A stretch of 17,018 bases of DNA from positions 1 through 17,018 of the forward strand of contig PWJP01000038.1 in the NCBI GenBank assembly GCA_003559985.1, given 5' to 3'. Both the position numbers and the translations under genes were made by a program. Positions 1 through 9,027 of this stretch are shown piece after piece. This DNA is from Saprospirales bacterium. Its GTDB lineage: Bacteria > Bacteroidota > Bacteroidia > Chitinophagales > Saprospiraceae. The notes under the pieces were generated by a model. It saw only the letters and a list, made by a program, of their open reading frames with translations, was not told the origin of the DNA and searched no databases. How positions within the stretch are numbered: position 1 is the first letter of the stretch; every line of letters starts with the position of its first letter.

Positions 1-2039
1 CCAACTACTTCGTTTGTAGAGCTGATAAGACCGGTTCTCATTCTCACTATTGGGCCTGAAATGTTGATGTAACCAGAAAAATACTGTTTCTGTCCATTGG
101 CATTGTCGGCATAAAGTAGGCCAACACCTGTGCCGTAGTTGACGTCTCTTGTAAAAGGCATACGAAGTCCATCACCCTCATGCTGAACTACAGCGGCGTA
201 AAGTTTACCGGGATTCATGACCAATTGTTCTTCTAATGGAATAAAAGAATTAGGATCGGCAAACTCATCACCCGAAATACTAAAAACCTGACCTGCACCG
301 GCATCTTCCATCATTTGTGAGGTAATAATATAAGCACCAACAGCATTGAATTCAGGATGGATGTTAGGTGGCAACTCACTGTTTGCATTCAGGTCTCCAT
401 AGGTCATAATTGGACCATCTTGCACATATTCCAAAATGTAGAGTATTGCATTTTCACCTTCAAAATCATCCTCAGTGGGTACAAATGCAAGATCGATAGA
501 CATCAGACTTCTTCCCATCTCATCAACCTCAGGGCTTATGTAATACAAATTTCCCCAAAACCAGGTGTCATCTTCATTAGTAATTCCTCCTGTGAAATTA
601 TTGAGAGAGGGGTCATTTTTGGCAAATAAATCCTCAGTTACTTCAAAAAGATAGCTGATTTCATTGTCTTCAGGACTGAAGTCAGGTTCACCGGGCACTT
701 CCACATGGTAGTTTATTGCATACAAACCAGGTTCCAGTTCGGGTCGGTATAAATTATCGAAAACTACCAGACTGTCTGCACCTCTCAATAAGCTGTTCAC
801 AACTACTGCATCCTGGTATTCTACCACATCTTCGGCAGTGTTAATAATGGAAACAGTAATCTGCACTTCCGATCGGTCTCTTGCACCGGCATTGCGGATA
901 ATACAGGAAAACCCAAAGCTATCAACAGGAAGATGTGCAGCAGGAGTGGCATAGCTCAATGGTGGATAAAACGCATCATCCATCGCGAGGTCGTTATCAG
1001 GCAGTCTCAGTATCTCTACGTCGTCAACTGCCCAGTACCATCCCCAGAAATTGTTGTCATCGTAATAGAACTGAACAAGAACCTCAGCAGCATCTCCGAC
1101 CGCATCCGATATATCAATGGTTTCAATCTCAGGATTGCCAGAGTTCTGTTCATTGGGAAAACCATCATTATCAGTGATTTCATATTCTATCCAGGTATCT
1201 CCGTTATCAGGTGAAACCCTTACCCCTCTTGTATCCTGCCACCATCTGTAGTTGTGCTGAAATCTAAGAAGAACATTTTCTTTCCCACTTAGATCTATGG
1301 GAGTGGCAGTAGTAATTTCCGCTTGAATTCTCCCCGCACCGTCTGCAGACCATGGTGACCCATCCGAGTCAATCATGGCATAACCATTCTCAGCGGTCGT
1401 ACTGGCGAAAGGGAATAATTCGGCGGCCGCTTCAGGAATGGCTTCGGGATCATCAGTAATAACCCATCCGTAGGGCTCAGGACTGTCATCTGTAAAAATC
1501 CAGGTAGATTCATCAGAAAAATCATCACTCCAAAGCACATCATCTCCTCTGAGAGATGATATAGCGGCAGAATTATTGCCATCTGCAAAATTTTCTTTCA
1601 ACATAAGGCAGTGAGACTTGCCCATCATCACAGACTTAATGTCAACTGAAGAGGCATCAGCTCTGACGCTACCCATGGTCCTGGTTCCATTACCATCGTT
1701 GCATATGATGACAGCCATAGTACCGTAAGATTGAAGGTTGAGAACCTTATCGACAAAGTCACAATCTCCTCCACGGTCAATAACAGCTATCTTTCCCGCA
1801 ACATTGTTGGCGATTCGGCCACATCCGAATTGGCTATCAGAATGGTAATCCTCTACAAAAACCAATTCCCCCTCAATAGATCTTTTGGATTGGTCACCAA
1901 ATGTTGCATCACTTACGGGTACAGTGATACCATAGTTTTCGCCCCCATCAAAAGTCACCGTCGATTGACTGTAACCCATACAGGGAATCAAGAAAAGGCT
2001 GACCAACACGGTCGTACAAATTGTAAAGCTTGTTTTCAT
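1..2039 (-). CDS. Secreted PA-domain / jellyroll / CARDB protein, T9SS cargo (C-terminus cut by window edge)
   Basis: The reading frame is open from an ATG at 2039 to the left edge, giving 679 visible residues. A signal peptide (about 1-24, ending GYSQ) is followed by a protease-associated domain (about 40-150) with the core AGKIAVIDRGGDCDF from residue 81 and a later AVIICND strand. Then come a jellyroll domain (about 168-345; VSPDNGDTW, WAVDDVE), a CARDB/Ig-like domain (about 355-470) and an unrecognised conserved domain (about 490-668; WGNLYYIS to GPIVRMRT). The edge falls where the paralogues continue into the roughly 78-residue T9SS sorting domain, so the full protein is probably about 760 residues and exported to the cell surface or medium. 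No catalytic residues are recognisable, so the function is unknown. From FSDESTW onward it is closest to the next gene upstream, which lacks the PA domain. Confidence 0.85.
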   Translation of the reverse strand, partial: MKTSFTICTTVLVSLFLIPCMGYSQSTVTFDGGENYGITVPVSDATFGDQSKRSIEGELVFVEDYHSDSQFGCGRIANNVAGKIAVIDRGGDCDFVDKVLNLQSYGTMAVIICNDGNGTRTMGSVRADASSVDIKSVMMGKSHCLMLKENFADGNNSAAISSLRGDDVLWSDDFSDESTWIFTDDSPEPYGWVITDDPEAIPEAAAELFPFASTTAENGYAMIDSDGSPWSADGAGRIQAEITTATPIDLSGKENVLLRFQHNYRWWQDTRGVRVSPDNGDTWIEYEITDNDGFPNEQNSGNPEIETIDISDAVGDAAEVLVQFYYDDNNFWGWYWAVDDVEILRLPDNDLAMDDAFYPPLSYATPAAHLPVDSFGFSCIIRNAGARDRSEVQITVSIINTAEDVVEYQDAVVVNSLLRGADSLVVFDNLYRPELEPGLYAINYHVEVPGEPDFSPEDNEISYLFEVTEDLFAKNDPSLNNFTGGITNEDDTWFWGNLYYISPEVDEMGRSLMSIDLAFVPTEDDFEGENAILYILEYVQDGPIMTYGDLNANSELPPNIHPEFNAVGAYIITSQMMEDAGAGQVFSISGDEFADPNSFIPLEEQLVMNPGKLYAAVVQHEGDGLRMPFTRDVNYGTGVGLLYADNANGQKQYFSGYINISGPIVRMRTGLISSTNEVV

Positions 2040-2067
2040 TGTTATAGATTTTGTAAGATAATTCATG

Positions 2068-2075
2068 TAAATATA
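2068..2075 (-). promoter_or_regulatory. Candidate Bacteroidota -7 box for the partial PA-domain gene
   Basis: On the minus strand this reads TATATTTA, 7 of 8 matches to TAnnTTTG, with 28 bases between it and the ATG at 2039. No clear TTTG -33 element stands at the usual distance, so the call rests on the -7 box and on similarly placed boxes in the paralogues. Confidence 0.35.
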
Positions 2076-2122
2076 ACCAATTCTTATAATTCAGACTCCC
2101 TTTCTTGAAAAAATATCATAAA

Positions 2123-2156
2123 AAACGGACAGTCTTCGTGCAAGAGCTGTCCGTTT
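2123..2156 (-). terminator. Intrinsic terminator of the 647-residue secreted-protein gene
   Basis: A perfect 10-bp stem (AAACGGACAG with CTGTCCGTTT) is extended past one bulged G by four more pairs (TCTT/AAGA) around a 5-base loop. On the minus strand it follows the stop codon at 2184 by about 27 bases and runs into a U-rich tail (2111-2125 is A-rich on the plus strand). The core ACGGACAG/CTGTCCGT stem recurs after the next copy at 4224-4253. Confidence 0.85.
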
Positions 2157-2183
2157 GAAAAAAAATACCACTTTGGACCGGAG

Positions 2184-4127
2184 TCATCTGGCTATAACAA
2201 AGTGCGAGGTCCGGATACTTTGTTTTGTTGAAACTTGGATATGGTAAGATCCGGGTGCCAGTGAGCTGACATCTTGCTTAATGTAATTGATTTCTTCTCC
2301 AGTCACCTTTTCGTGAATGACTACCTTACCGGCAACATCAAATACAATGATTTCTAATTCTCCGGGAGCACCCATTTCAAACTCAAGATTTAGAATATCG
2401 TTGGTAGGATTGGGATAGACATGCAGAGGTTCAACGACCCGGATATCGCTTTCGGTAGAACTAATAACCTCATCATATACATGCATTCTCACTATAGGCC
2501 CATTTACATTCTCGTATCCCGGAGAGTATTCCATTTGTCCATCTTCATTCTTAGCATAGAGCAAGCCGACTCCGGATTTATAACTGAATCCTTCTGTATA
2601 TGGGATTTTATATTCATCACCCTTGACATGAAGCCCCACAGCGTAAAGCTTACCGTGGTTCAATTCCACATGAGCGAAATTGATGGGTTCCAGGGTTTCT
2701 GGATCCAATAATTGATCATAGAAAATTTTAATCGGTTTACCGGGATTATCACGAATCATTTCCGGCTGAATAAACGTATATGCAATGGGTTTGAATTCGG
2801 GATGAGTGTTGGGATTACTGGTGCGATTTATATTCAATTCATCGTAAAGCATTGAAGGACCTTCTGGCTGATATTCAAGTATGCTCATGACCACAGGTCC
2901 ACCATCAGTTCCCTCCAGGGGAATCAGTGAAGTTTCAATCGCACGTAAAGTGCAGACAGTATAGGGGCTAATATAATATAAATTACCCCAGTACAACTCA
3001 TCATCTTCATTGGCAATACCTTCTGTAAATTCAGTTATGTACGGGTCGTTTTTTGAAAACATACCGTTAGAATGCCAGTATTCACTAAATTTTAAATTGA
3101 ATGGGACAATTAATTGCCTCCCATACTCATTGTATTCCTCTTCACCGGGCACCTCGACTTCGTACTTCACATGAAAATCTTCCCAACTGAAAAATTCAGT
3201 GTGGTACCACTGATCAAAGACGATAATGCTGTCATTTGCGCGGCCTAAAAGGTCTATAGTTTGGTTATCCTGATATAATAATTCCTGACTAAAACTATTT
3301 ATCACCGAGACGGTAACCTCAACCCCGTGACGGTCTAATCCACCGGCATTCAGTATTGTGCAGCTAAAATGGAAGGTGTCTCCTGTTAATTGATTCCTTG
3401 GGGTGGCGTAATTCAAGAGAGGATTGACGGCATCCTGCACTACGAGATAATTGTCCGGGATGCTTAGCAACTCAACATCATCCACCGCCCAAAAAGTACC
3501 GTGAAGGTAATGATCGTCGAAATAAAACTGAATCAGCACTTCAGACTCCCCGCCAGCCACATCTGAAATATCAATAGCATGAACCCGGGGATTGGGGCAG
3601 TATTGATAACAAGCGTGTGCACATTCGTTTTGGGTGATATTATAGGAGGTCCAGCTCTCACCATTATCTGGGGAAACCCTCACTGTTCTGGTCTCGTTGA
3701 AAAACAGATAGAAGCTTTCAAATCTCAGTATTACATTGTCTTCTTCTCTGAGGTCAATGGGGTTGGCATTGGTAATGCCTCCGGCAACTCTTCCCACTCC
3801 GTCACCTTGCCAGGGAGAATCCAATGAGTTAATGAGTGCGTGACCACTGTCCGATGTAGTGCTTTCAAAAGTCAAGGGACCATCAAGAGTGCTGGGCATA
3901 TCTTTGGGATCGTCGGTAATGATCCAGCCATAAGGTTCTGTACTGCTATCCGACGTAACCCATGTTGATTCGTCAGAAAAGGCATCGCTCCAGATAACCT
4001 CTGCATCATGGAGAGATTCAAAATCACTGATATCTTTAGCTTCAACGCAATTTTGGCTAAAAAGATGGAAGGGTATAATAAAAAAACCGAGGATAATGGC
4101 TGCAGAAAGATAAGGAAAAATTTTCAT
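2184..4127 (-). CDS. Secreted jellyroll / CARDB protein with T9SS type A sorting domain, no PA domain
   Basis: This 647-residue protein has a signal peptide (about 1-25, ending LFSQ) and a jellyroll domain (about 43-224) with FSDESTW, VSPDNGESW and FWAVDDVE. A CARDB/Ig-like domain (about 238-345) and the array's shared unrecognised domain (about 377-555; YWGNLYYIS to GPIVRMH) follow. The T9SS sorting domain (570-647) starts VYPNPTNDIL and ends FVIAR; such domains direct export across the outer membrane. The jellyroll begins soon after the signal peptide, so the PA domain seen in the first and last copies is absent. An extra cysteine cluster (about 169-177, CAHACYQYC) is unique to this copy. 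There is no recognisable active site; a structural, adhesive or carbohydrate-binding role is possible but unproven. The start is the first ATG, giving a good signal peptide. It is flanked by its own candidate promoter and terminator. Confidence 0.9.
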   Translation of the reverse strand: MKIFPYLSAAIILGFFIIPFHLFSQNCVEAKDISDFESLHDAEVIWSDAFSDESTWVTSDSSTEPYGWIITDDPKDMPSTLDGPLTFESTTSDSGHALINSLDSPWQGDGVGRVAGGITNANPIDLREEDNVILRFESFYLFFNETRTVRVSPDNGESWTSYNITQNECAHACYQYCPNPRVHAIDISDVAGGESEVLIQFYFDDHYLHGTFWAVDDVELLSIPDNYLVVQDAVNPLLNYATPRNQLTGDTFHFSCTILNAGGLDRHGVEVTVSVINSFSQELLYQDNQTIDLLGRANDSIIVFDQWYHTEFFSWEDFHVKYEVEVPGEEEYNEYGRQLIVPFNLKFSEYWHSNGMFSKNDPYITEFTEGIANEDDELYWGNLYYISPYTVCTLRAIETSLIPLEGTDGGPVVMSILEYQPEGPSMLYDELNINRTSNPNTHPEFKPIAYTFIQPEMIRDNPGKPIKIFYDQLLDPETLEPINFAHVELNHGKLYAVGLHVKGDEYKIPYTEGFSYKSGVGLLYAKNEDGQMEYSPGYENVNGPIVRMHVYDEVISSTESDIRVVEPLHVYPNPTNDILNLEFEMGAPGELEIIVFDVAGKVVIHEKVTGEEINYIKQDVSSLAPGSYHIQVSTKQSIRTSHFVIAR

Positions 4128-4176
4128 GGTGTATCTCTTAATGTGTTGACTAATAGTATTTTAAGCCTTTATTTAA

Positions 4177-4184
4177 CAAAGCTA
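4177..4184 (-). promoter_or_regulatory. Bacteroidota -7 promoter box for the 647-residue secreted-protein gene
   Basis: The minus strand reads TAGCTTTG, a full match to TAnnTTTG, with 49 bases between it and the ATG at 4127. The -33 region is T-rich (TTTAGG) rather than a clean TTTG. It lies just downstream of the terminator-like hairpin of the preceding copy, consistent with independent transcription. Confidence 0.5.
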
Positions 4185-4223
4185 CAATAAAATCTAAAAA
4201 AAACCTAAAATTTCCCAAAAAAA

Positions 4224-4253
4224 ACGGACAGCCCTTATACAAGGACTGTCCGT
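4224..4253 (-). terminator. Intrinsic terminator of the 701-residue secreted-protein gene
   Basis: An 8-bp stem (ACGGACAG with CTGTCCGT), one C/A mismatch, four more pairs (CCTT/AAGG) and an ATAC loop lie about 30 bases past the stop at 4284 on the minus strand. An eight-base A run at 4217-4224 becomes a U-tract on the transcript. The outer stem is identical to that of the terminator at 2123-2156. Confidence 0.85.
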
Positions 4254-4283
4254 AAATAAAATTTATCGGTATGATCAGAGGTA

Positions 4284-6389
4284 TTAACGCGCAATTATGA
4301 AACGCGATACTCTGAGTCCGTCTTCTGCTGCAATTTGGATATAGTAATTACCATTTTCCAGTGAGCTGACGTCCTGCTGAATGTTATTGATTTGTTGTCC
4401 ATCCATTCTACTGTGCATTACCATTTTTCCGGTTATATCATACACTGTGATTTCCAATTGACCGGGAGCATCCATTTCAAAATCGATGTTGAGAACATCT
4501 GATGTAGGATTTGGATAAACATCAAGAGGCATTGCTTCCCTAAGGACTGACTCGGTAGTATTGGGAAGATCACCCACTTTCATTCTTACGATGGGGCCAC
4601 TGATATCTGTAAATCCACTGAAATACTGAACAGATCCCTGAGCACCAATGGTATATAAAATTCCCACTGAAGTACCATATTGAGCAATACTGCTAAATGG
4701 TTGTAAAAGCGCATCACCTTCGTGTTGAACTATCGCGCCGTACAACTTACCAGGATCCATTACAACTGCATCCTCCAACGGGGTGAAAGTATTGGGGTCC
4801 AATAGTGTTTCACCTCCAATACTAAATACCTGACCGGCACCGGCATTGACAAGTTCTTCCGTCTCGATAATATAGGCTGCTACAGGCTCAAAATCAGGGT
4901 GTAAGTTCGGAGGAAGTTCGCTATTTGCATTGAGTGATCCAAAATCTATAATCGGACCCTCTGGTACATATTCTAAAATGTAAACCAAGGCACCATCACC
5001 GGGCTGATACTCATCATTGGCCGGCAAAAAGGCAAGCTCAATTGAATGCAGTGTTCTTTCTTCCTCAGAAGCATCCGGACTCATAAAATACATATTACCC
5101 CAATACCAGGTATCATCTTCACGAGTAGTAGCTGAGGTAAAATCATTGGCATCCGGTGCATTTTTCGAGAAAATGTCTTCTGTAACAACAAACAAATGCT
5201 GTTCAAATGTATTGCCTGGACTTAACTCCTCTTCGTCAGGTACACCCACAGAGTATTCAATAACGTAGGTGCCTAAATCCAATTCCGGAGCAAAGAGATC
5301 AGGGAATTGAACCAGGCTGTCCAAACCTACCTCGAAACTATCCAGTACAACTGTTTGCTGATGTACAATGGTAGGAGGATCTGTGTCGATATTTGCAATT
5401 ATGAGATTAACCTCCACACCGGATCGGGTTACACCACCATTGTTTTCAATAATACATGAAAATCCAAAAGTGTCAATTGCCAGGTGTACCTGAGGAGTAC
5501 CAAAACTCAATGGAGGATAAAAAGTAGCCTCCATTTCGAGGTTGTTAGCAGGTGTTTCTACCACTGACAAATCGTCTATGAACCATCCATAACTTATATA
5601 AGACTGTTCTGGAACAGGATGATTCGGATCGTTGTCCCAGAAAAACCGTATCATAATTTCCTCAGTATTTTCATCAATATGAGGAAAAATGTCGTAGGAC
5701 CTGCGCATTGGATTGGGATATAAGGCTTCAGGAGAACCTGCAGTCAAAGCATCCAAATCAAAGTTATCTCCGATTGTGACCCATGTATCACCACCATCTT
5801 CACTCACTTGAACGGCTTGTACTTCGTGAAAGCGCGCTCCGAATTGACTATACTGGAAAGCTGGGTTATCAATACCAGAAATATCAATAGCCTCCGAATA
5901 GGTTAATGTATGAGGCCCCCCTTGAAGCACTGACCCCGGGTCGTTGATTGGATCACCATTCTGAAATAATGCATAATTGCCACCGGATTCCGACATTATA
6001 GGTTCGTTAAAACGCCAGGTGATAGTTCCACTGGTTTGATCAGTTATGGAAAAGCCATTCTCAGGGCCAAAACCATCAGGACCGTCAATCATCCAAAGAT
6101 TAGGGTCTTCAAATCCATGTTCCCACGCAACCTCAGGTTCATCGTCGCGAAGACTGGAAAGAGATTCGGGGTGGTTGATTAACCTGTGAAGGCTAAAAAT
6201 CTCGTAGGGCTTTTGTGCGTCCCGGGAAACCTGGTCTCCCTTAAATTGGGTAAACTCTTTGTCCAAATCTAGACGTTCTCCCTGACTCCTATCCGCTTCA
6301 ATAACTTGTGCGTGTAACTGGGGTGCGCCAATTAACAGTGCAATTGCGATTGGTAAAAATTTACATAAATTGGTAATGACATTCATCAT
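4284..6389 (-). CDS. Secreted jellyroll / CARDB protein with T9SS type A sorting domain, no PA domain
   Basis: This 701-residue paralogue has a signal peptide (about 1-28, ending LHAQ) and a charged linker of about 55 residues. The jellyroll domain (about 87-280) contains FEDPNLW, VSEDGGDTW and GWFIDDLS. A CARDB/Ig-like domain (about 298-405; FGFSCIIENNGG) and the shared unrecognised domain (about 428-610; WYWGNMYFMS to GPIVRMK) follow. The T9SS sorting domain (624-701) starts VYPNPTSDVL and ends FIIAR. There is no PA domain. The start MMNVITNL gives a plausible signal peptide; the second ATG, one codon later, is equally possible. The protein is predicted to be exported by T9SS and either anchored or released. 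No enzyme motif is visible and the function is unknown. It has its own promoter with both elements recognisable. Confidence 0.9.
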   Translation of the reverse strand: MMNVITNLCKFLPIAIALLIGAPQLHAQVIEADRSQGERLDLDKEFTQFKGDQVSRDAQKPYEIFSLHRLINHPESLSSLRDDEPEVAWEHGFEDPNLWMIDGPDGFGPENGFSITDQTSGTITWRFNEPIMSESGGNYALFQNGDPINDPGSVLQGGPHTLTYSEAIDISGIDNPAFQYSQFGARFHEVQAVQVSEDGGDTWVTIGDNFDLDALTAGSPEALYPNPMRRSYDIFPHIDENTEEIMIRFFWDNDPNHPVPEQSYISYGWFIDDLSVVETPANNLEMEATFYPPLSFGTPQVHLAIDTFGFSCIIENNGGVTRSGVEVNLIIANIDTDPPTIVHQQTVVLDSFEVGLDSLVQFPDLFAPELDLGTYVIEYSVGVPDEEELSPGNTFEQHLFVVTEDIFSKNAPDANDFTSATTREDDTWYWGNMYFMSPDASEEERTLHSIELAFLPANDEYQPGDGALVYILEYVPEGPIIDFGSLNANSELPPNLHPDFEPVAAYIIETEELVNAGAGQVFSIGGETLLDPNTFTPLEDAVVMDPGKLYGAIVQHEGDALLQPFSSIAQYGTSVGILYTIGAQGSVQYFSGFTDISGPIVRMKVGDLPNTTESVLREAMPLDVYPNPTSDVLNIDFEMDAPGQLEITVYDITGKMVMHSRMDGQQINNIQQDVSSLENGNYYIQIAAEDGLRVSRFIIAR

Positions 6390-6422
6390 AATATGATTTT
6401 TGTGAAATAATTAGTTGATGTG

Positions 6423-6453
6423 TAAAGCTACAACATTTTCAAACCCTACCAAA
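6423..6453 (-). promoter_or_regulatory. Bacteroidota promoter (TTTG-N19-TAGCTTTA) for the 701-residue gene
   Basis: On the minus strand TTTG (6450-6453) is followed by exactly 19 bases and then TAGCTTTA (6423-6430), 7 of 8 matches to TAnnTTTG. This is the canonical spacing for the primary sigma factor of Bacteroidota. Thirty-three bases separate the -7 box from the ATG at 6389. It is the best-formed promoter of the array. Confidence 0.6.
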
Positions 6454-6546
6454 ATTTCCTGCCGCTTTACTCAGTGAATAAAGGCTTTTTTAGACTTAAT
6501 TAAGACTTCATTAAAACTTCTTAAGGCGCTGACAGCGATAGAAAAA

Positions 6547-6568
6547 GGGGAATGATTGCTCATTCCCC
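6547..6568 (-). terminator. Intrinsic terminator of the 788-residue secreted-protein gene
   Basis: A perfect 9-bp stem (GGGGAATGA with TCATTCCCC) with a 4-base loop lies about 49 bases past the stop at 6617 on the minus strand. It is followed by a short U-tract (five A at 6542-6546 on the plus strand). Its stem sequence is unrelated to the two ACGGACAG terminators further along the array. Confidence 0.85.
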
Positions 6569-6616
6569 TGGTTTCAAATTGACTCTGTCATTTCACTACG
6601 TATCAGACTTTGAGCA

Positions 6617-8983
6617 TCACCTGGTAATTATAACAGGTTCTGACTGAACTCCTCTATCGGTCTTAATGCGAATAATGTAACTTCCACTCTGATAAGTCCG
6701 CACATCATTTTGGATAACTTCATTGCCCACATTCTGGTAGTTTCTCTGCATGAGCATCCTACCTTGCATGTCAAAAAGCTCAATTTGAACATCGGTGGGT
6801 TGTTCGTTCTCAAAGTTGAGATAAAGGTCACTAGCTGTGGGGTTGGGATAAATTTGTACCTGCTGGGGCTCAAATGGGATAATCTCATCCGTTGAAACCA
6901 ATACTGAAGTCCTCATTCGAGCTACTGGGCCTCCCAGAGAGGTATAACCTGAAAAATAGGTCTTTACTCCGTCAGTATTATCCACATACAATACCCCCAC
7001 ATTGGCATCGTAGAGAATCGATGCACTGGCCGGTAACCTGAGGGCATCTTGCTCCAACTGCAGAACCACAGCGTACAATTTGTCTTCATTTAGCTCAATG
7101 TAATCGCCTTCAAATGGTGAAAAGTCCGGGTTGCGAAACTGAGATACATCCAATTCAACAATCCCTCCTGAACCGGCATCCTCTAAAAGATCAGTAGATA
7201 TAATTCCAAATGCGATCTGGTTAAAATCGGGATGCAATTCCGGTGGAAGGTCACTGTTGGCATTGAGATTGCCAATATCGATATCGGGACCGGATGGTAC
7301 ATACTCCAATAAGTGCACTATTGCGTTCTCCCCGTCAAATTCACCGGCAGTTGGTACAAAAGCCATCTCCGCACCCTTAAATACCGGAGTCCCTTCTTCA
7401 AAGTCACCGGCAATGTAGTATAAATTACCCCAATACCAGGTGTCATCCGGATTGGTTACACCACCACCAAATGAAGTAATAGCAGGGTCTTCTTTCGCAA
7501 AGAGATCGTCTGTAACTACAAAACGTCTTTCGATGGTATTATCCTCCGGAATCTCGTCATCAACACCTACGGTTTCAGCATGGTATCTTATAGCGTAATT
7601 ACCAGGTATCCCTGGCATGGAGAAATTTTGGTCAAAAATGATGGTATCTAATTGTCCTCTGGAAATAAGTGAGCGTTCCACAATCTCCTCATGGAGAACT
7701 TCATCAGTGTCTGTATTATAAACCTGAACTGAGACCTCTACATTCTCCTGGTCAGCGAACCCCTCGTTGGATACAAAGCAAAAGAATCCGAATGTGTCGG
7801 CGGAAATATAATCCGCGGGGGTTGCAAAACTCCTCAATGGATAAAAACTACTTTGCATTACCAGATCATTCTGTGGTGGTTCAATCAACCGGACATCATC
7901 CACAGTCCAGACGTAATGGCTGCCATCGTGAATGAATTTCATACGGAATTCAGGTTCGTTGGCAGCTTCGGGAACTATGACAACCACTCGTTCAGGATTG
8001 GTAATGGAAGAACCGGCCGTACTTTGGAAATTGTTGGTATTTATAAATACGCGATCACCCCATGTTTGGCCTCCATCTGTACTAAATTGCATATAGGTCC
8101 GCTCTCTGGTTGTACCGGGTTGTGGATTTTGACTGATTCCCAGGTTGAACTGCCAAAATTCAACTGCCACAGCATCAAAGTCAGAGCAATCAATTACCGG
8201 CGAGATCAACTCTCCGTGAATATCAAGCTCCGGCCCAACACATCCCTGGCCACCTTGCTCTTCAGGTCCACCTGTAATGTAAAAATCCGCATCAAAAACC
8301 ATGGCTCCATTGGAAGCAGTTGGAGAGGCAATTCTGAAAGAACCGCAACCTCCGTTGCTTTGAGCATCAGGTCTGTACTCCCAGACGTGCTCCGGCTCAC
8401 TGATACCCTCAGTGGTCCAATCATTGAGTCCTCCGTCAAAATCACCCTGCCCGGGCTCAAGTCCCCAAAGTACATTTTCAGTGGTGAAACCATCAAAGAA
8501 AAATTCTCCTATGACTGGTTCATCTCCTTCAATAGCTGCCTTAATGCTTATGCAGTCGGCGATATCTAACATGATGACCGGAATATTAACTAAATCTCCA
8601 AAATCACCGGGAGCCATATTTATCGTTCCGGGTTCATTATTGCAAATGATAAGAGCTGCAGCACCGGCCTGCTGCGCATGGTAGGCCTTCAAACTGAAAT
8701 TACATACTCCGCGATCCAAAATAGCAATTTGATCAGTCATGTCCGTAACCAGCGGTTCGCACCCAAAAGTAGGGTCATCAGAGTCATCGAATGCAAGAGC
8801 CAACTCGCCCTGCTCATCGTAGTAATTACCAAAGTTTGCCACTCCATAATCGTATTGCCCTGCAACACTTTGTGGCGATGTAATCTCAAAAATCCACTGT
8901 GCCTGCACCATGCCAGCACATAAAATCAGTGCGACCAGTGACAACATAGACCTTTGAATGGTTTTTGTAAACGTCTGTTTCAT
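6617..8983 (-). CDS. Secreted PA-domain / jellyroll / CARDB protein with T9SS type A sorting domain
   Basis: At 788 residues this is the largest complete copy. It has a signal peptide (about 1-29, ending VQAQ) and a protease-associated domain (about 30-155; FGCEPL, QIAILDRGVCNF, AALIICNN, with four cysteines that could form disulphides). A jellyroll domain (about 165-368; STDGGQTW, WTVDDVR), a CARDB/Ig-like domain (about 388-500) and the shared unrecognised domain (about 512-695; WYWGNLYYI to GPVARMR) follow. The T9SS sorting domain (711-788) starts IYPNPTASDL and ends VIITR. PA domains usually sit in or beside secreted proteases or sorting receptors, but no protease motif is present, so a binding role is more likely; this is inference. 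The first ATG gives a signal peptide with a long basic n-region; ATG codon 13 would also work. Confidence 0.9.
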   Translation of the reverse strand: MKQTFTKTIQRSMLSLVALILCAGMVQAQWIFEITSPQSVAGQYDYGVANFGNYYDEQGELALAFDDSDDPTFGCEPLVTDMTDQIAILDRGVCNFSLKAYHAQQAGAAALIICNNEPGTINMAPGDFGDLVNIPVIMLDIADCISIKAAIEGDEPVIGEFFFDGFTTENVLWGLEPGQGDFDGGLNDWTTEGISEPEHVWEYRPDAQSNGGCGSFRIASPTASNGAMVFDADFYITGGPEEQGGQGCVGPELDIHGELISPVIDCSDFDAVAVEFWQFNLGISQNPQPGTTRERTYMQFSTDGGQTWGDRVFINTNNFQSTAGSSITNPERVVVIVPEAANEPEFRMKFIHDGSHYVWTVDDVRLIEPPQNDLVMQSSFYPLRSFATPADYISADTFGFFCFVSNEGFADQENVEVSVQVYNTDTDEVLHEEIVERSLISRGQLDTIIFDQNFSMPGIPGNYAIRYHAETVGVDDEIPEDNTIERRFVVTDDLFAKEDPAITSFGGGVTNPDDTWYWGNLYYIAGDFEEGTPVFKGAEMAFVPTAGEFDGENAIVHLLEYVPSGPDIDIGNLNANSDLPPELHPDFNQIAFGIISTDLLEDAGSGGIVELDVSQFRNPDFSPFEGDYIELNEDKLYAVVLQLEQDALRLPASASILYDANVGVLYVDNTDGVKTYFSGYTSLGGPVARMRTSVLVSTDEIIPFEPQQVQIYPNPTASDLYLNFENEQPTDVQIELFDMQGRMLMQRNYQNVGNEVIQNDVRTYQSGSYIIRIKTDRGVQSEPVIITR

Positions 8984-9027
8984 AATTTAATAGGTTTAAA
9001 GTTCTTAAAAAGTTAATTCAGCGGTGG

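Noticed and set aside
7853..8569. A 238-codon open frame on the plus strand, opposite the 788-residue secreted-protein gene.
   Set aside because: It is antisense to a gene with clear domains and a signal peptide, its translation shows no recognisable family or composition of a real protein, and there is no promoter. It is a shadow frame.
1..8983. The repeated gene array as a mobile element or CRISPR-like repeat region.
   Set aside because: Similarity is at the level of whole protein domains; there are no short regular repeats, terminal inverted repeats, transposase or integrase genes.
6617..8983. The PA-domain proteins as secreted proteases.
   Set aside because: No Ser-protease triad, zinc-binding HExxH or M28-type metal ligands can be seen in the remaining domains, which are beta-sandwich types.
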